Assembly: GCF_029051885.1 (NCBI RefSeq)
Contig: NZ_JAIDKI010000075.1
Span: 1 to 36,186, forward strand
Direction of reading: 5' to 3'
DNA length: 36,186 nt
Origin: Muribaculum sp.
GTDB taxonomy: Bacteria; Bacteroidota; Bacteroidia; Bacteroidales; Muribaculaceae
The first letter of the stretch is position 1. Every line of letters starts with the position of its first letter. The notes beneath the pieces are model-generated. The model was not told the origin of the DNA. It searched no databases and saw only the letters and a list, made by a program, of their open reading frames with translations. Positions 1 through 10,940 of the stretch are shown piece after piece. The translations under genes and the position numbers were made by a program.

Positions 1-7
1 CTTCAAC

Positions 8-50
8 GACAGAGCCTGATGATACATAATCATCGGGCTCTGTCTTTTTT
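8..50 (+). terminator. Rho-independent terminator of an upstream plus-strand gene outside the window
   Basis: GACAGAGCCTGATGAT-acata-ATCATCGGGCTCTGTC stem-loop followed directly by a T-run (45-50). Confidence 0.8.
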
Positions 51-357
51 TATATACCCCTGCTCCTGCTCTCTCTTGCGTTCCTGCTCCCATGCATTCC
101 CTCCGGCGCTCTCAGTGCAAGGTAGCGTCCTCTACGACGTCCACCCCACTACCAATGCTTGTTCCCTCTAATGCGACAGCCTATGTCGCCTTCCATACAG
201 AGCGCACACACATCCACGGTTACCATTTACCGTCTTATGCGCTTGCATTCGGTCTGAATTGTCCATACATCCAGTCAGACTTCCATTTCATGCATGCTAT
301 GCTGGGCATTTCGTACTTCAGGCAGCAGTGACTTGTTTCAATTACTGATGATATAAC

Positions 358-397
358 AAATGCGCAGCAACCAAATCAATCAGGATGCTGCGCATTT
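358..397 (-). terminator. Hairpin, probable terminator of the TPR gene
   Basis: Perfect 12-bp stem AAATGCGCAGCA / TGCTGCGCATTT downstream of the minus-strand TPR ORF; T-tract is weak. Confidence 0.5.
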
Positions 398-445
398 GTG
401 ACGCTTAAGATATTTTTGTGTTGTGCGAATTTTAGAGGAGGGAGA

Positions 446-1264
446 TTAATGTTTTTGGTTTAATGCACGTCGAAGATCATCTAATGCGTCATCATGCATA
501 TAGCGCATTTTATTCAAGTATGCGCGATAGAGATAGAGCTCGTTGTCGGCAGGGTTGTGTTCAAGACCGGTGGTAATATCGGCAGATGCATCATTTAGTC
601 TTCCAATCATCAGATAGCATACTGCTCTTGCTCCATAGAAGTGGGAGGAGGGTTCTTTTGCGAGTATCTTTGTATAAAATGGGATAGCTTTGTCCCATTG
701 TTCGGTTGCTGACAGATATGATGCATTGGCGATATTTGTCTGAATGCTGTCGGCTGCGATATCAATCATTGTCTGGCACTGTTGATGTGCTGTTACGGTA
801 TCTCCTTGTCGGAGCGACAGCATTGCATTCATATATCGAGCCTCGATGTTTGAAGAGTCAAGACGTGATATGACCGCATAGTCTTTATTTGCGATACTGT
901 CCTGACCCATAGCCAGCAGTATGTCTGCTCTGTTGGATAGAACCGTGACACTGTTGGGAGCCAGATTGTGGGCCTTGTTCAGAGAATTAAGTGCAAGACT
1001 GTCTCGTCCGAGATTGTATTGTACGATACCGAGGTTAGACAGGATAAGTACATTCAACGGATTTTCCGGATCTGCCGAAAGAGCCTGAAGAAGGTATTGC
1101 TCGGCTTCGTCCCAATTATTGTCGGCTATGGCTATATCGGCTTTTCCCATCAGGTCGAAGTATTCTTGGGGACAATCTTGTACGGCAGGAGCCTCGGCTG
1201 TTGCTGATATCTGAGTGGTGAGCAATGTTGTTGCCAGGGCTAAGTATGACAGACGTTTATTCAT
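446..1264 (-). CDS. Secreted or periplasmic tetratricopeptide repeat protein
   Basis: 272 aa ORF, N-terminal signal peptide (MNKRLSYLALATTLLTTQISATA), repeated TPR-like helices (NPLNVLILSNLGIVQYNLGRDSLALNSLNKAHNLAP). Confidence 0.85.
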   Translation of the reverse strand: MNKRLSYLALATTLLTTQISATAEAPAVQDCPQEYFDLMGKADIAIADNNWDEAEQYLLQALSADPENPLNVLILSNLGIVQYNLGRDSLALNSLNKAHNLAPNSVTVLSNRADILLAMGQDSIANKDYAVISRLDSSNIEARYMNAMLSLRQGDTVTAHQQCQTMIDIAADSIQTNIANASYLSATEQWDKAIPFYTKILAKEPSSHFYGARAVCYLMIGRLNDASADITTGLEHNPADNELYLYRAYLNKMRYMHDDALDDLRRALNQKH

Positions 1265-1339
1265 TTTTGCAACTTATAAAATTGGATAGATGCTATGTAA
1301 ATGTCGCTAAAGACTCTGTTATCGGTAATATGTTTGATT

Positions 1340-3265
1340 TTATCGTTTGGACAGGGAGAATATATCATCATTGTCCATGACGACTATACCCTTGCGCATC
1401 AGCTCGCGAAGTGTCGTCACAATTTCTTCTTGACGGAATGCAGATTCTCGGAACAGATATTCCAAAGACCGGGGTTTCTGGCCAATCATGTATTTCAGCG
1501 ACTCTTCGAGTTGCCGATTCTCGTCGGCGGTAAGCCGCCGCATCTTCCGCCGTCTGCATTCATCGCATTTGCAACATACTTCTGATGGTGTCTCGCCAAA
1601 ATAGCGGAGCATTACATTGACCCGGCATTCGACAGAGGAGAATGCAAACTCTTTCATGGCTTCAACGCGGGCTTGCATACGTTGGCGTTGGTCTTCATAT
1701 ACGTTTACCGGGATTGTGACATGTGCCGGAAGTTGGCGCGATGCTGTGTAAAGGATATATGGAGTAGTTTTGCGCGGTATATATTTCAGCACATGCATGC
1801 GCGACAGCATCACAAGAGTCTCACACACTTGTTGTTCGGTGATTTCGGCACGTTGCGCGATTATGGCTTCATTTATGGGTGTAAAGTCGGCGAACAGTCC
1901 CGTATATGAGCGCATGAGCAGATTGAATACATTTTCGATAATTGGAGACAGCTGTATATGGTATAGCTCCTCTTTTGTAGTTGTAATCATCACTCGCGAT
2001 TGAGTGGATACTTCATCCATAAACTCGATGTGTCCCGCTTGGGTGAGAATATGAAGCGCGCTATGGGTAGGTCGTGTCTGCAGGGAGTATGTCTGGGCAA
2101 ATTTGCCTAGATTGAATTCAAAAATCCTGTCAAAACCTTCTCCGACCGGCAAGCTGAGAAAGTTGCCTGCAAGTTCGTAGACGCGGCGTATGTATTCTTT
2201 TGGAGGGAATGACTCATCGACAGCTTTTGTAAGACGTCCTTTATCGTGAGGTGACACTACCAGTACGGCAAACGCCGGTTTGCCATCACGTCCGGCACGT
2301 CCTGCTTCCTGATAGTATTCCTCGAGGGAGAGCGGACAGTCAATGTGTACCACAACACGGACATCCGGCTTGTCGATTCCCATTCCGAAAGCATTGGTCG
2401 CAACGATTACTCGGGTTTCCTCGTTCTTCCATTTCTCTTGTTTCTCGGCTTTCTCCTGAGCCTGCAGGCCGGCATGATAGTAATCGGCCGATATCCCTTT
2501 TGATGCCAGCATATCGGCAATCTCGCGTGTGCGCTTTCGTGAACGCACATACACAATAGCGCTTCCTAATGTGCGGGAGAGTATATTTATCAGCTGACGT
2601 TCCTTATCGTAGTCGTTGCGTACGATATAGGATATGTTGGGGCGTGCGAAGCTGCGTGAGAAGACGTTGCGGCTGCGGAATTCCAGGCGTCGCATGATGT
2701 CATCTACGACTTCCGGAGTGGCCGATGCAGTCAGGGCAAGCACCGGAACTTTTGGAAAACGCGCCCTCAGGGATGCTATTTTCAGATATGACGGACGAAA
2801 GTCATACCCCCATTGGGATATACAGTGGGCCTCATCTACGACGATAAGGCTTATCTTCATGTCATGCAGCGTCTCGAGAAAACTTTCCGATTGAAGTTTC
2901 TCGGGAGAGAGATACAGCAACTTTGCTTTGCCGAGCCTACAGCGGTCTACTCCCAGCTTATGTTCTGACCGCGACAGACCGGAGTGCAGACACACTGCCC
3001 GTATGCCTCTGGCAAGCAAATTGTCGACCTGGTCCTTCATCAGCGATATGAGAGGGGTCACCACTATTGTAATTCCGTCGAGAGCCATCGCCGGAATCTG
3101 GAATGTAAGCGACTTTCCTCCTCCTGTAGGGAGCAGACCGAGAGTGTCGTTGCCGTCGAGTACAGAAAGGATAATCTCTTCCTGAGCCGGACGGAAAGCA
3201 TCGTATCCCCAATATTTCTTCAGTATATCGTGGATAAGAGGAGAGCGGTCGGCACGATTATTCAT
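1340..3265 (-). CDS. recQ: ATP-dependent DNA helicase RecQ family
   Basis: [36 protein letters not shown] (Walker A), [32 protein letters not shown], and zinc-binding cysteines CCKCDEC. Confidence 0.95.
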   Translation of the reverse strand: MNNRADRSPLIHDILKKYWGYDAFRPAQEEIILSVLDGNDTLGLLPTGGGKSLTFQIPAMALDGITIVVTPLISLMKDQVDNLLARGIRAVCLHSGLSRSEHKLGVDRCRLGKAKLLYLSPEKLQSESFLETLHDMKISLIVVDEAHCISQWGYDFRPSYLKIASLRARFPKVPVLALTASATPEVVDDIMRRLEFRSRNVFSRSFARPNISYIVRNDYDKERQLINILSRTLGSAIVYVRSRKRTREIADMLASKGISADYYHAGLQAQEKAEKQEKWKNEETRVIVATNAFGMGIDKPDVRVVVHIDCPLSLEEYYQEAGRAGRDGKPAFAVLVVSPHDKGRLTKAVDESFPPKEYIRRVYELAGNFLSLPVGEGFDRIFEFNLGKFAQTYSLQTRPTHSALHILTQAGHIEFMDEVSTQSRVMITTTKEELYHIQLSPIIENVFNLLMRSYTGLFADFTPINEAIIAQRAEITEQQVCETLVMLSRMHVLKYIPRKTTPYILYTASRQLPAHVTIPVNVYEDQRQRMQARVEAMKEFAFSSVECRVNVMLRYFGETPSEVCCKCDECRRRKMRRLTADENRQLEESLKYMIGQKPRSLEYLFRESAFRQEEIVTTLRELMRKGIVVMDNDDIFSLSKR

Positions 3266-4988
3266 CGCAGATATTTATATCCTTGACGTGGAGTTGGATT
3301 GAGGCCGTTGAGTTGGGATGCTTATTTTCCTCGATGGTATAGCATATGTCAAACGGCTTGCGCGAGTGGATGTAGTCGAAATACTGTCCTTTGTTGAAGG
3401 CAATACCGTTAAGCACCTTGCCGGAGGTATTGTCGACAAGTTCAAGTTTGATATGCTCCAGATGGCGCCCGACGAGTTTGCTTGTGCCGAAGTCCATTAC
3501 ACGCCTGGTACAGAATACCGGCTTCTGGTTTCCTGGACCGAATGGATTGAATTTTCTCAGCAGATTTATGAACTGAGGAGTTATCTCGGCAAATGTCAGC
3601 ATTGCATCGATTTCCTGCTGTGGCTTGAGCTGGGTCGGCAGGATATTGTCGGCCACGAATTTCTCGAATCTGCGCGTAAATTCCGGGATATTCTCCTCCT
3701 TCAGTGATAGGCCTACAGCATAGGTGTGGCCTCCGAAGTTTTCCAGAAGGTCGCGGCATGAATCAATGGCGCTGTAGATGTCAAATCCTTGTACAGAGCG
3801 CGACGAGCCGGTCGCCAGGCCGTTTGACAGCGTGAGCACAACCGATGGTTTGTAATATAGTTCTGTGATGCGGGATGCTACGATTCCGATTATTCCCTTG
3901 TGCCAGTCGGAATTGTATATTACAATCGACTTTTTGTCCTGGAACTTGTCGGTATGTTTCTCCAGAATGGCGTTGGCCTCTTCTGTGATGCGCTTGTCGA
4001 GCTCCTTGCGATCCTTGTTGTACTGGTCGATGTTTTTGGCTATATGATATGCCTCTCCGAAGTCGCGGGCGACAAGCAGCTCCACAGCCTCCCTTCCGCT
4101 TTGCATGCGACCTGACGCATTGATGCGCGGACCGATTTTGAATATTACATCGGATATGGTGATTTCCCGGTTGCCGAGCTGGCATATCTTTATTATGGCG
4201 CGCAGACCGACATTGGGATTGGAGTTAAGGCGGCGCAGACCCCAGTAAGTCATAATTCGGTTTTCGTCGACCATCGGTACTATGTCAGCGGCGATGCTTA
4301 CCGCTACAAGGTCAAGCATGTTTTCAAGTTCGGTAGCCTGAAGGCCGTTGCTCTGAGCAAAAGCCTGCATGAACTTGAAGCCTACGCCACATCCTGAAAG
4401 ATGGGGGCACGGATAGGTGCTCCCTTCAAGTTTGGGATTAAGGATAGCGGCGGCAGGAGGCAACTCGTCATCCGGCACGTGGTGGTCACAGATTATAAAA
4501 TCGATGCCAAGAGTCTTGGCATATTTTATCTCATCAATGGCCTTTATGCCGCAGTCGAGAATGATTATGAGGCGCACGCCTGATGCGGCTGCCTCGTCAA
4601 TAGTACGGTACGATATGCCATATCCCTCGTCGTATCGTGTCGGGATATAGTATTCAATGTTGGAGTAGTAATTTTGCAGGTACTTGTAGACGAGAGCCAC
4701 GGCAGTAGTGCCGTCTACGTCGTAGTCGCCATACACCATTATCTTCTCCTTCAACCCCATGGCTTTGTTCAGCCTGTTTACAGCTTTGTCCATGTCGGGC
4801 ATCAGGAACGGCGAATGCATGTCGCGGAGCGAGGGGTGGAAAAATTTTTCCGCCTCCTCGACTGTGGATATGCCACGCTGTACCAGTAGCTCGCTAACAG
4901 GCGGGCAATCGGCGTATCTTGACGCCAATTCCGTCTCTGGTTTTTGTTTGTCGGCTGTAAGGGGTAAGTAAATCCATTTACTTATCAT
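3258..4988 (-). CDS. recJ: Single-stranded-DNA-specific exonuclease RecJ
   Basis: DHH motifs [14 protein letters not shown] and [14 protein letters not shown]1-type [14 protein letters not shown] and [11 protein letters not shown]. Confidence 0.95.
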   Translation of the reverse strand: MISKWIYLPLTADKQKPETELASRYADCPPVSELLVQRGISTVEEAEKFFHPSLRDMHSPFLMPDMDKAVNRLNKAMGLKEKIMVYGDYDVDGTTAVALVYKYLQNYYSNIEYYIPTRYDEGYGISYRTIDEAAASGVRLIIILDCGIKAIDEIKYAKTLGIDFIICDHHVPDDELPPAAAILNPKLEGSTYPCPHLSGCGVGFKFMQAFAQSNGLQATELENMLDLVAVSIAADIVPMVDENRIMTYWGLRRLNSNPNVGLRAIIKICQLGNREITISDVIFKIGPRINASGRMQSGREAVELLVARDFGEAYHIAKNIDQYNKDRKELDKRITEEANAILEKHTDKFQDKKSIVIYNSDWHKGIIGIVASRITELYYKPSVVLTLSNGLATGSSRSVQGFDIYSAIDSCRDLLENFGGHTYAVGLSLKEENIPEFTRRFEKFVADNILPTQLKPQQEIDAMLTFAEITPQFINLLRKFNPFGPGNQKPVFCTRRVMDFGTSKLVGRHLEHIKLELVDNTSGKVLNGIAFNKGQYFDYIHSRKPFDICYTIEENKHPNSTASIQLHVKDINICDE

Positions 4989-5311
4989 TTATGTTGTTTT
5001 TATTTTTTGCATTGCAAGGGCCCCATACGTTGATATGTGGCCGTGAGAGAGGTTGCGGAGAATGAGATGCCGTATCATCGCGCAAGGTATTGGAGGAGAG
5101 CCGCGAAAGCATCCATGATGTAATTAGCGCCAATATATAAGAAAAAAGCGCCATATACCTATTTCGGGTATATAACGCAAATATAGCCATTTATTTTGTA
5201 ATGGCTGCTATGGGCAGAGGTATTTAAGTTAATTTAGATTTTCGTGCAATTTAGTCTGTAAATCGCTTCTGATGCTCTAAAAGGATTGTCGAGACTGATA
5301 TGAATCGTGTC

Positions 5312-6487
5312 TTAGGACGGCTGGTCGGTACGGTTCATATGTACATCGAGCTGAGGGAACGGGAAATTGATGCCCAGGGGCGGAAGTTCTTTATAGAATC
5401 TTTCATTCATAGTGAAGAAAACTCCCCAGTAGTGTTCAGAACGTGTCCATGCTCTTACGGTAATGTCGACGCTTGAGGTGTTGAGATTTCCAAGAGCGAT
5501 AAATGGAGCCCGGTCGATTTTCGGTAGCATGGCAAGAGCATCTTTATGGAAATTCTCTATGGGCTGCTTTATGGCATTGCCGACATTTTTCTTGTCCGTC
5601 AGATGTCCCAGCCATGATTTTGTCTGTGTCTTCTCTTCCAGGTTTTCTGCTTCCTGCTCGGTCTTGCTGTCGAAATCGGAGTTTTCAAGGTCCTGCTCCA
5701 TCAGTGATTCATCGGGAGCCTGGTCGTCACTCTCGTCAAGATATTTTTTTATCACACGAGAATCACTCAGCAGAATATCAAGAATGCCTTTTTTTGCAAC
5801 ATCGTAATCGTCGCCATATGCTATCGAGACAGTCCAGTCGACACGACGGTATGGCTCTTTTGAATAGTTGTTGACCGAGCTTGTCGACAGGCCGCCGTTG
5901 GGGATTATTATCTGCTTGTTGTCGGGAGTGTTGATTATTGTAGAGAATATCTGAATCTCTTTTACTGTGCCGGCATATCCTTGCGCTTCAATGTAGTCGC
6001 CGATTTTGTAAGGCTTAAGCAACAGTATCAGCACACCGCCTGCAAAATTCTGCAACGTGCCGCTTAGAGCAAGGCCGACGGCGACACCGGCTGAGGCAAA
6101 CAGTGCGAGAAACGAACTTGTCTCCAGGCCGAGAATTCCGACTACAGTAATTACAAGAATGAAGTACAGAGCGATGTTTACCAGACTCAATACAAATGTG
6201 GCCAGACTTTGGTCAAGTTTGCGGCGGATAAATATCGAGGCTATGATATGGTAAATCTTGCGTATGATGAATCGTCCGATGTAGAATACAAGTACAGCGA
6301 TAGCAAGATGAAACGCAAACTCGAGAATACTGTTGACACAGCGGTTGACAATTTCATCAAACGACATGCCTTCGAGCATTTTAAACTCTTTCTCGATAGA
6401 TGGTATCGAATCGGAGGCGGCAGCTTCGGCGGCTTTAGGAGCAACGGCCGATTCAGCTCCTTGTAATATTTCATCAATCTGAATCAT
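5312..6487 (-). CDS. MscS-family mechanosensitive ion channel
   Basis: GVAVGLALSGTLQNFAGGVLILLLKPYKIGDYIEAQGYAGTVKEIQIFSTIINTPDNKQIIIPNG is a typical MscS pore/beta-domain motif. Confidence 0.93.
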   Translation of the reverse strand: MIQIDEILQGAESAVAPKAAEAAASDSIPSIEKEFKMLEGMSFDEIVNRCVNSILEFAFHLAIAVLVFYIGRFIIRKIYHIIASIFIRRKLDQSLATFVLSLVNIALYFILVITVVGILGLETSSFLALFASAGVAVGLALSGTLQNFAGGVLILLLKPYKIGDYIEAQGYAGTVKEIQIFSTIINTPDNKQIIIPNGGLSTSSVNNYSKEPYRRVDWTVSIAYGDDYDVAKKGILDILLSDSRVIKKYLDESDDQAPDESLMEQDLENSDFDSKTEQEAENLEEKTQTKSWLGHLTDKKNVGNAIKQPIENFHKDALAMLPKIDRAPFIALGNLNTSSVDITVRAWTRSEHYWGVFFTMNERFYKELPPLGINFPFPQLDVHMNRTDQPS

Positions 6488-6509
6488 AGGTGTATGTGTT
6501 TATGAAGTG

Positions 6510-7652
6510 TTATCGAAAATATGGCTCTACGACGTCGTGATACCATTTCAAATCGTCGTAGTGATATCTGGTCTGTAGGTTGGAGCTGCCGGGTATGAAC
6601 GACGACACTCCACAGATATCAGCGAGAGGATAGCGTTGCCATATTCTTTCGGTAGCCTTGGATATGGGTACAAACTGTTGTAATTGCATGTCGAGCCGTG
6701 CAAGCATAGTCTGATCGTCGCATATGGCCGACATATAATCATAAAGATCATAAAAATATCCGTCCCAACTCATGAAACCATACTGCTGAATCGAATATAT
6801 GTCGGACGGCATGGACGGATAATCGGCGTAGATGGATTTGACAGCATCGCTTACGTTTTCAACACGCGACATATCATAGAGCGAAATCGCTATGCCGCAG
6901 TTATCGCCGTCGCGCTGTTGTCCTGCCACTACCTCGTGGGTATTGGCAACAAGTTTACGGAAGTCTATGTCTTCGGCAAAAAATTCCGGAATATTGCGCT
7001 CATAGTCCATTCCTGCATATGGAGTCTCGGTCGAACTGGCTATTATATAGTCGGCTGCGTCGCGTAGCTCATACAGAGTCTCGATATTGCCCATGAAGCA
7101 ACAGTCCATGTAGATGAACCGGAACTGATGATAGCCCAGGGCATCGGCAAGGTCGGGGATTGACATCTCGCGTTCCTCTCCGGTGAATCCTACGTCTTGT
7201 CCCCAGGAGCGAGATGGAGATCTCCATCCTGACGCATGGCTCCACAGCAGCAGACCGTATTCTTCCGCGGGTGCAATATCATGGATGTCGGCAATAACCT
7301 CTTTCATTACCTCGGGAGCTACGCTATTGATGTCGGAGGGGTATGTTTTGAGTATATCGACAGTATTTTTCGTAATCTCAACCAGCTGTGCCTCAACTTT
7401 GGGATAGGATGTCTTGCGGAATATGAGCAGGCGGCCTCCATTGTCAAGAGCGCCTTTATTAGCGGCGCTTAACATTGCATTGAAATTTAAATCATGGGGG
7501 AGTGACGGATTGTTGTTGGCGGCCATGTATACAAGTACGGTGCGCGATACTTTTAATTGTTCGCGCACATCGTTATCGTCAGATTCCTCGCAGGATGAGA
7601 ATACAATCAGCGATATGATTGCCGGCAGTATATAGTGTAGCGGATGCTTCAT
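6510..7652 (-). CDS. Clostripain-related (peptidase C11) lipoprotein
   Basis: Lipobox FSSC near N terminus; LLLWSHASGWRSP (His) and FIYMDCCFMGNIETLYELRDAADYIIASSTETP (Cys) of the C11 family. Confidence 0.88.
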   Translation of the reverse strand: MKHPLHYILPAIISLIVFSSCEESDDNDVREQLKVSRTVLVYMAANNNPSLPHDLNFNAMLSAANKGALDNGGRLLIFRKTSYPKVEAQLVEITKNTVDILKTYPSDINSVAPEVMKEVIADIHDIAPAEEYGLLLWSHASGWRSPSRSWGQDVGFTGEEREMSIPDLADALGYHQFRFIYMDCCFMGNIETLYELRDAADYIIASSTETPYAGMDYERNIPEFFAEDIDFRKLVANTHEVVAGQQRDGDNCGIAISLYDMSRVENVSDAVKSIYADYPSMPSDIYSIQQYGFMSWDGYFYDLYDYMSAICDDQTMLARLDMQLQQFVPISKATERIWQRYPLADICGVSSFIPGSSNLQTRYHYDDLKWYHDVVEPYFR

Positions 7653-7749
7653 TTCCGTAGTAGTCTTGTAGAAAAAACAAATTTACGAAAAATCGGGTTT
7701 AAAATTCCTCAAAAGAATATAATAACCTGGTATTGAGATATGCTACGGA

Positions 7750-9174
7750 TTATTCTGCGTCGCTTACAGGAGACAGTCCAAGCCGCCGGGCTTCGTCGTG
7801 CATAAGGGCCAGAGCGGCTTCCCGCTCATTTGGTATGACTCCGTCGAGTATGGCGTTCTTTATTGCCTCTTTTATGGTACCTACCTCACGGCAAGGGCGC
7901 AGACCGAAGATTTCCATAATTTCCTCTCCGGAAACCGGAGGCTGAAAACAGCGTATGCGGTCGCGCTCTTCGAGTTCGGTCATTTTCCGGCGCACGAGGG
8001 CAAAGTTGTCAAGGAAGCGCTTTACCTTAACTTCGTTTTTCGAGGTTATATCAGCCTCGCAGAGAGTCATCAGATCATCAATATCGTCGGCTGCATCGAA
8101 AATCAAGCGTCGTACAGCAGAATCGGTAACCACATCTTCAACCAAAGCTATCGGACGCATGTGGAGTTCAACCATCTTCTGCACATATTTCATTTTCTCG
8201 TTCATAGGGAGGCGCATATCGCGGAATATACGCGGTATCATTCGTGCTCCTATGAAGTTGTGGTTGTGGAATGTCCAACCGAGTTTCGCATCCCAGCGTT
8301 TTGTCACCGGTTTTGCGATATCATGGAACAATGCCGCCCAACGCAGCCATACATTCTTTGATTTGCGAGCTACGTTGTCGACCACCTGTAGTGTGTGGTA
8401 GAAATTATCCTTGTGTCCGCGACCATTGACAGTCTCAACCCCCCTCATAGCATCTAACTCGGGGAGAATATGGATGAGCAGACCGCATTTTGCCAGCAGT
8501 TCCCATCCAATTGATGGCATTGGCGACGCCATAATCTTCATCAGCTCGTCGGCAATACGCTCTTTGGATATTATATCTATACGGTCGGCATTGCGTGTGA
8601 TTGCATCGAATGTCTCAGGCACAATAGAGAATCCGAGCTGTGTGGCAAAGCGGATAGCGCGCATCATGCGCAACGGGTCGTCGGAGAATGTTACATCCGG
8701 GTCGAGGGGTGTGCGGATGAGCTGGTCATCAAGATCGGCCAATCCGTCGAACGGGTCGATAAGCTGGCCAAACTCAGATGCATTTACACAGATGGCCATT
8801 GCATTGATGGTAAAATCCCGGCGCGACAGGTCGTCGTCGAGGGTTCCGTCCTCGACAATCGGTTTGCGGCTGTCGCGGGAGTATGATTCACGGCGTGCAC
8901 CTACAAATTCAAGTTCGAGGTCGTGGCGTTTTACCTGCGCGGTGCCGAAATTGCGGAACACATGGGCCTGGCAACCTTTGCCGAGAGTAGCGGCTACAGC
9001 TTCGGCTACTTCTATGCCGCTCCCGACCGTAACGAAGTCGATATCTTTGGAATGACGGTGCAGGAATATGTCACGTACGTATCCTCCAACCACGTAGCAT
9101 GGACGGGATAAGGAGTCGGCAACATTGCCGACATGGTGAAATACAGGCTGATTAATCTTATCGGCGAGATTCAT
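7750..9174 (-). CDS. CCA tRNA nucleotidyltransferase / poly(A) polymerase family protein with HD domain
   Basis: PCYVVGGYVRDIFLHRHSKDIDFVTVGSG, DDLSRRDFTINAMAI, and HD motif ALFHDIAKPVTKRW. Confidence 0.93.
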   Translation of the reverse strand: MNLADKINQPVFHHVGNVADSLSRPCYVVGGYVRDIFLHRHSKDIDFVTVGSGIEVAEAVAATLGKGCQAHVFRNFGTAQVKRHDLELEFVGARRESYSRDSRKPIVEDGTLDDDLSRRDFTINAMAICVNASEFGQLIDPFDGLADLDDQLIRTPLDPDVTFSDDPLRMMRAIRFATQLGFSIVPETFDAITRNADRIDIISKERIADELMKIMASPMPSIGWELLAKCGLLIHILPELDAMRGVETVNGRGHKDNFYHTLQVVDNVARKSKNVWLRWAALFHDIAKPVTKRWDAKLGWTFHNHNFIGARMIPRIFRDMRLPMNEKMKYVQKMVELHMRPIALVEDVVTDSAVRRLIFDAADDIDDLMTLCEADITSKNEVKVKRFLDNFALVRRKMTELEERDRIRCFQPPVSGEEIMEIFGLRPCREVGTIKEAIKNAILDGVIPNEREAALALMHDEARRLGLSPVSDAE

Positions 9175-9210
9175 TCACTAATTGCTTGATGTTGTTAATG
9201 CTGGGGTGGA

Positions 9211-10392
9211 TTATTCGAGACTGATGATATCTTCAGGCGAACCGGTTATGCATTCAAGGCCGCCGGAGGTTACGATATATGTATTCTCAATACCTACCGC
9301 GCCCACTCCGGGTACGACAAATTTCGGTTCGAGGGCGATCACATTATGCTCCTGCAATATGTCGCGGCTGCGCGGCGCGATTACCGGCAACTCATTGATT
9401 TCGATGCCTACGCCGTGGCCTATGAATCCGGCTTTCTGGGTATATCCCATAAAGTGTCTTTCAAGCCCGGCCGCTTTTACAATCTCGATAGCCTTTTCAT
9501 ACATGTCGGAGGCCTTGGCCCCCGGGCGACCCATCTTCTCGAGTTGGCGGCATATGTCTATCGAACACCGGTGGGCACGTATGGCCTCTTCGGTCAAATC
9601 GCCGTATGAGAATACGCGTGTCATGTCGGTCATATATCCTGTAAAGTTGCCGTTGGCATCTACCATTACCGACATTCCTGGTTTTATTATTGAGCCGTCG
9701 GCTCCGACAGGGAGCGAGGGATCAAGGCCGGCACCTCCCATGGCGAAATCATAGGGAGTGGGGTTGTCGGCATTGTTACCGGCAAGCACGTTGGCCATAA
9801 ACAGTTCCATTGAATCGCCCGATATGCGGAACTGTCCGAGGCATCCCTCCAGACGCGATATGCGCTCAATCTCAATCTGAAGCTCGATATCAGTCATTCC
9901 CGGATGGAAAATGTGGGGGATGCGGCTGTATACCCTTGAGTGCTTTACTCCGGATTGTCTGAGCTGCACTAACTCGAAGTCGGTCTTTACAGCACGGGCC
10001 TCGCGCATTATCTTTGAGGCGTCGGCAATTGCGCATTCCGGGAAAACCGCTTTGAGTCGCTCGATAGTGAGGTATGGCGTTACGGCAAGTTCAAGTCCCA
10101 GAGTGCCAGGCAATGTATATCCTAGAGAGGCCAATTCTGCCGGAATCAGCTCGGGCTTATGGATATAGCGCACATTATCGCCTTTAAGTCCTTCGGGACG
10201 GCGTACAAAGTATATCGGATTGCCCTTGGCGGGGATGTATACCCATCCGCTTATGACTCGTCCGAGGGTGTAGTATATGTTGGTGTTGTCGGTAATCAGT
10301 ATCGCATCGATGGCCCGGTCGGCAATCATCGATTGTATCTTTGATATTCGGCGGCTGATTTCGTCAACCGGAGTGAGAGCATGTAATTCCAT
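9211..10392 (-). CDS. M24 family Xaa-Pro aminopeptidase/dipeptidase
   Basis: Creatinase/prolidase N-terminal domain plus metal-binding motifs VDANGNFTGYMTDMTRVF, GHGVGIEINELP, ALEPKFVVPGVGAVGIENTYIVT. Confidence 0.92.
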   Translation of the reverse strand: MELHALTPVDEISRRISKIQSMIADRAIDAILITDNTNIYYTLGRVISGWVYIPAKGNPIYFVRRPEGLKGDNVRYIHKPELIPAELASLGYTLPGTLGLELAVTPYLTIERLKAVFPECAIADASKIMREARAVKTDFELVQLRQSGVKHSRVYSRIPHIFHPGMTDIELQIEIERISRLEGCLGQFRISGDSMELFMANVLAGNNADNPTPYDFAMGGAGLDPSLPVGADGSIIKPGMSVMVDANGNFTGYMTDMTRVFSYGDLTEEAIRAHRCSIDICRQLEKMGRPGAKASDMYEKAIEIVKAAGLERHFMGYTQKAGFIGHGVGIEINELPVIAPRSRDILQEHNVIALEPKFVVPGVGAVGIENTYIVTSGGLECITGSPEDIISLE

Positions 10393-10419
10393 AGAAGGTT
10401 GGAGTAAAATGCGTTATTC

Positions 10420-10887
10420 TTAAGGAACGAGCATTATGCCTAAATGTTCGATATCGGTAATGGTGTCGGCCCGCATTATGTGGCGTATGGTTATTGAGTC
10501 GCCCCGGAGCAGGCGTAGCGCGGTGGGGAGTGTGTCGGAAAACTGGTAGGCCGCTCCGAACCCCTGTCCTTTCCATCGGCCGTAGATATCGGCCAGCACG
10601 CAGTTGATTGTGTCGCGTGTCGTCACTCCGTCGTTGCCATTCCTGGTAAGCTCAAGCCAGACATTGGAATATGGATATCCGTTGGTGTGTCTCAGCGATA
10701 CGATGAGGTGACCGTTGGCGATAGAGTCGGTCATGCTCTCTGTCGAGAACCCGATTGTGTCGCCATACGCCCATCCGTCGGCAGGGAGCTGCCTGAATTC
10801 GCAGTATGCCACATCATTGCCGCCACAAGCCCACATAATGAGCATTGTGGCGGCAATGGCAATGAGTTTGCATGTATGTCGTTGCAT
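10420..10887 (-). CDS. gldH: Gliding motility lipoprotein GldH
   Basis: 155 aa lipoprotein (MLIMWACGG lipobox) with GldH-like FRQLPADGWAYGDTIGF and LRHTNGYPYSNVWLEL, next to ricT. Confidence 0.85.
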   Translation of the reverse strand: MQRHTCKLIAIAATMLIMWACGGNDVAYCEFRQLPADGWAYGDTIGFSTESMTDSIANGHLIVSLRHTNGYPYSNVWLELTRNGNDGVTTRDTINCVLADIYGRWKGQGFGAAYQFSDTLPTALRLLRGDSITIRHIMRADTITDIEHLGIMLVP

Positions 10888-10940
10888 GATAATTTATAGC
10901 ATGTTTGACGATTGGCGGCAGTAGCCTGTGACTGTATGTG

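Noticed and set aside
8411-9055. 214-aa plus-strand ORF opposite the CCA-adding enzyme
   Set aside because: Serine/arginine-rich antisense frame fully overlapped by a well-supported minus-strand gene.
9182-9754. 190-aa plus-strand ORF
   Set aside because: Antisense to the M24 peptidase, with no recognisable motif.
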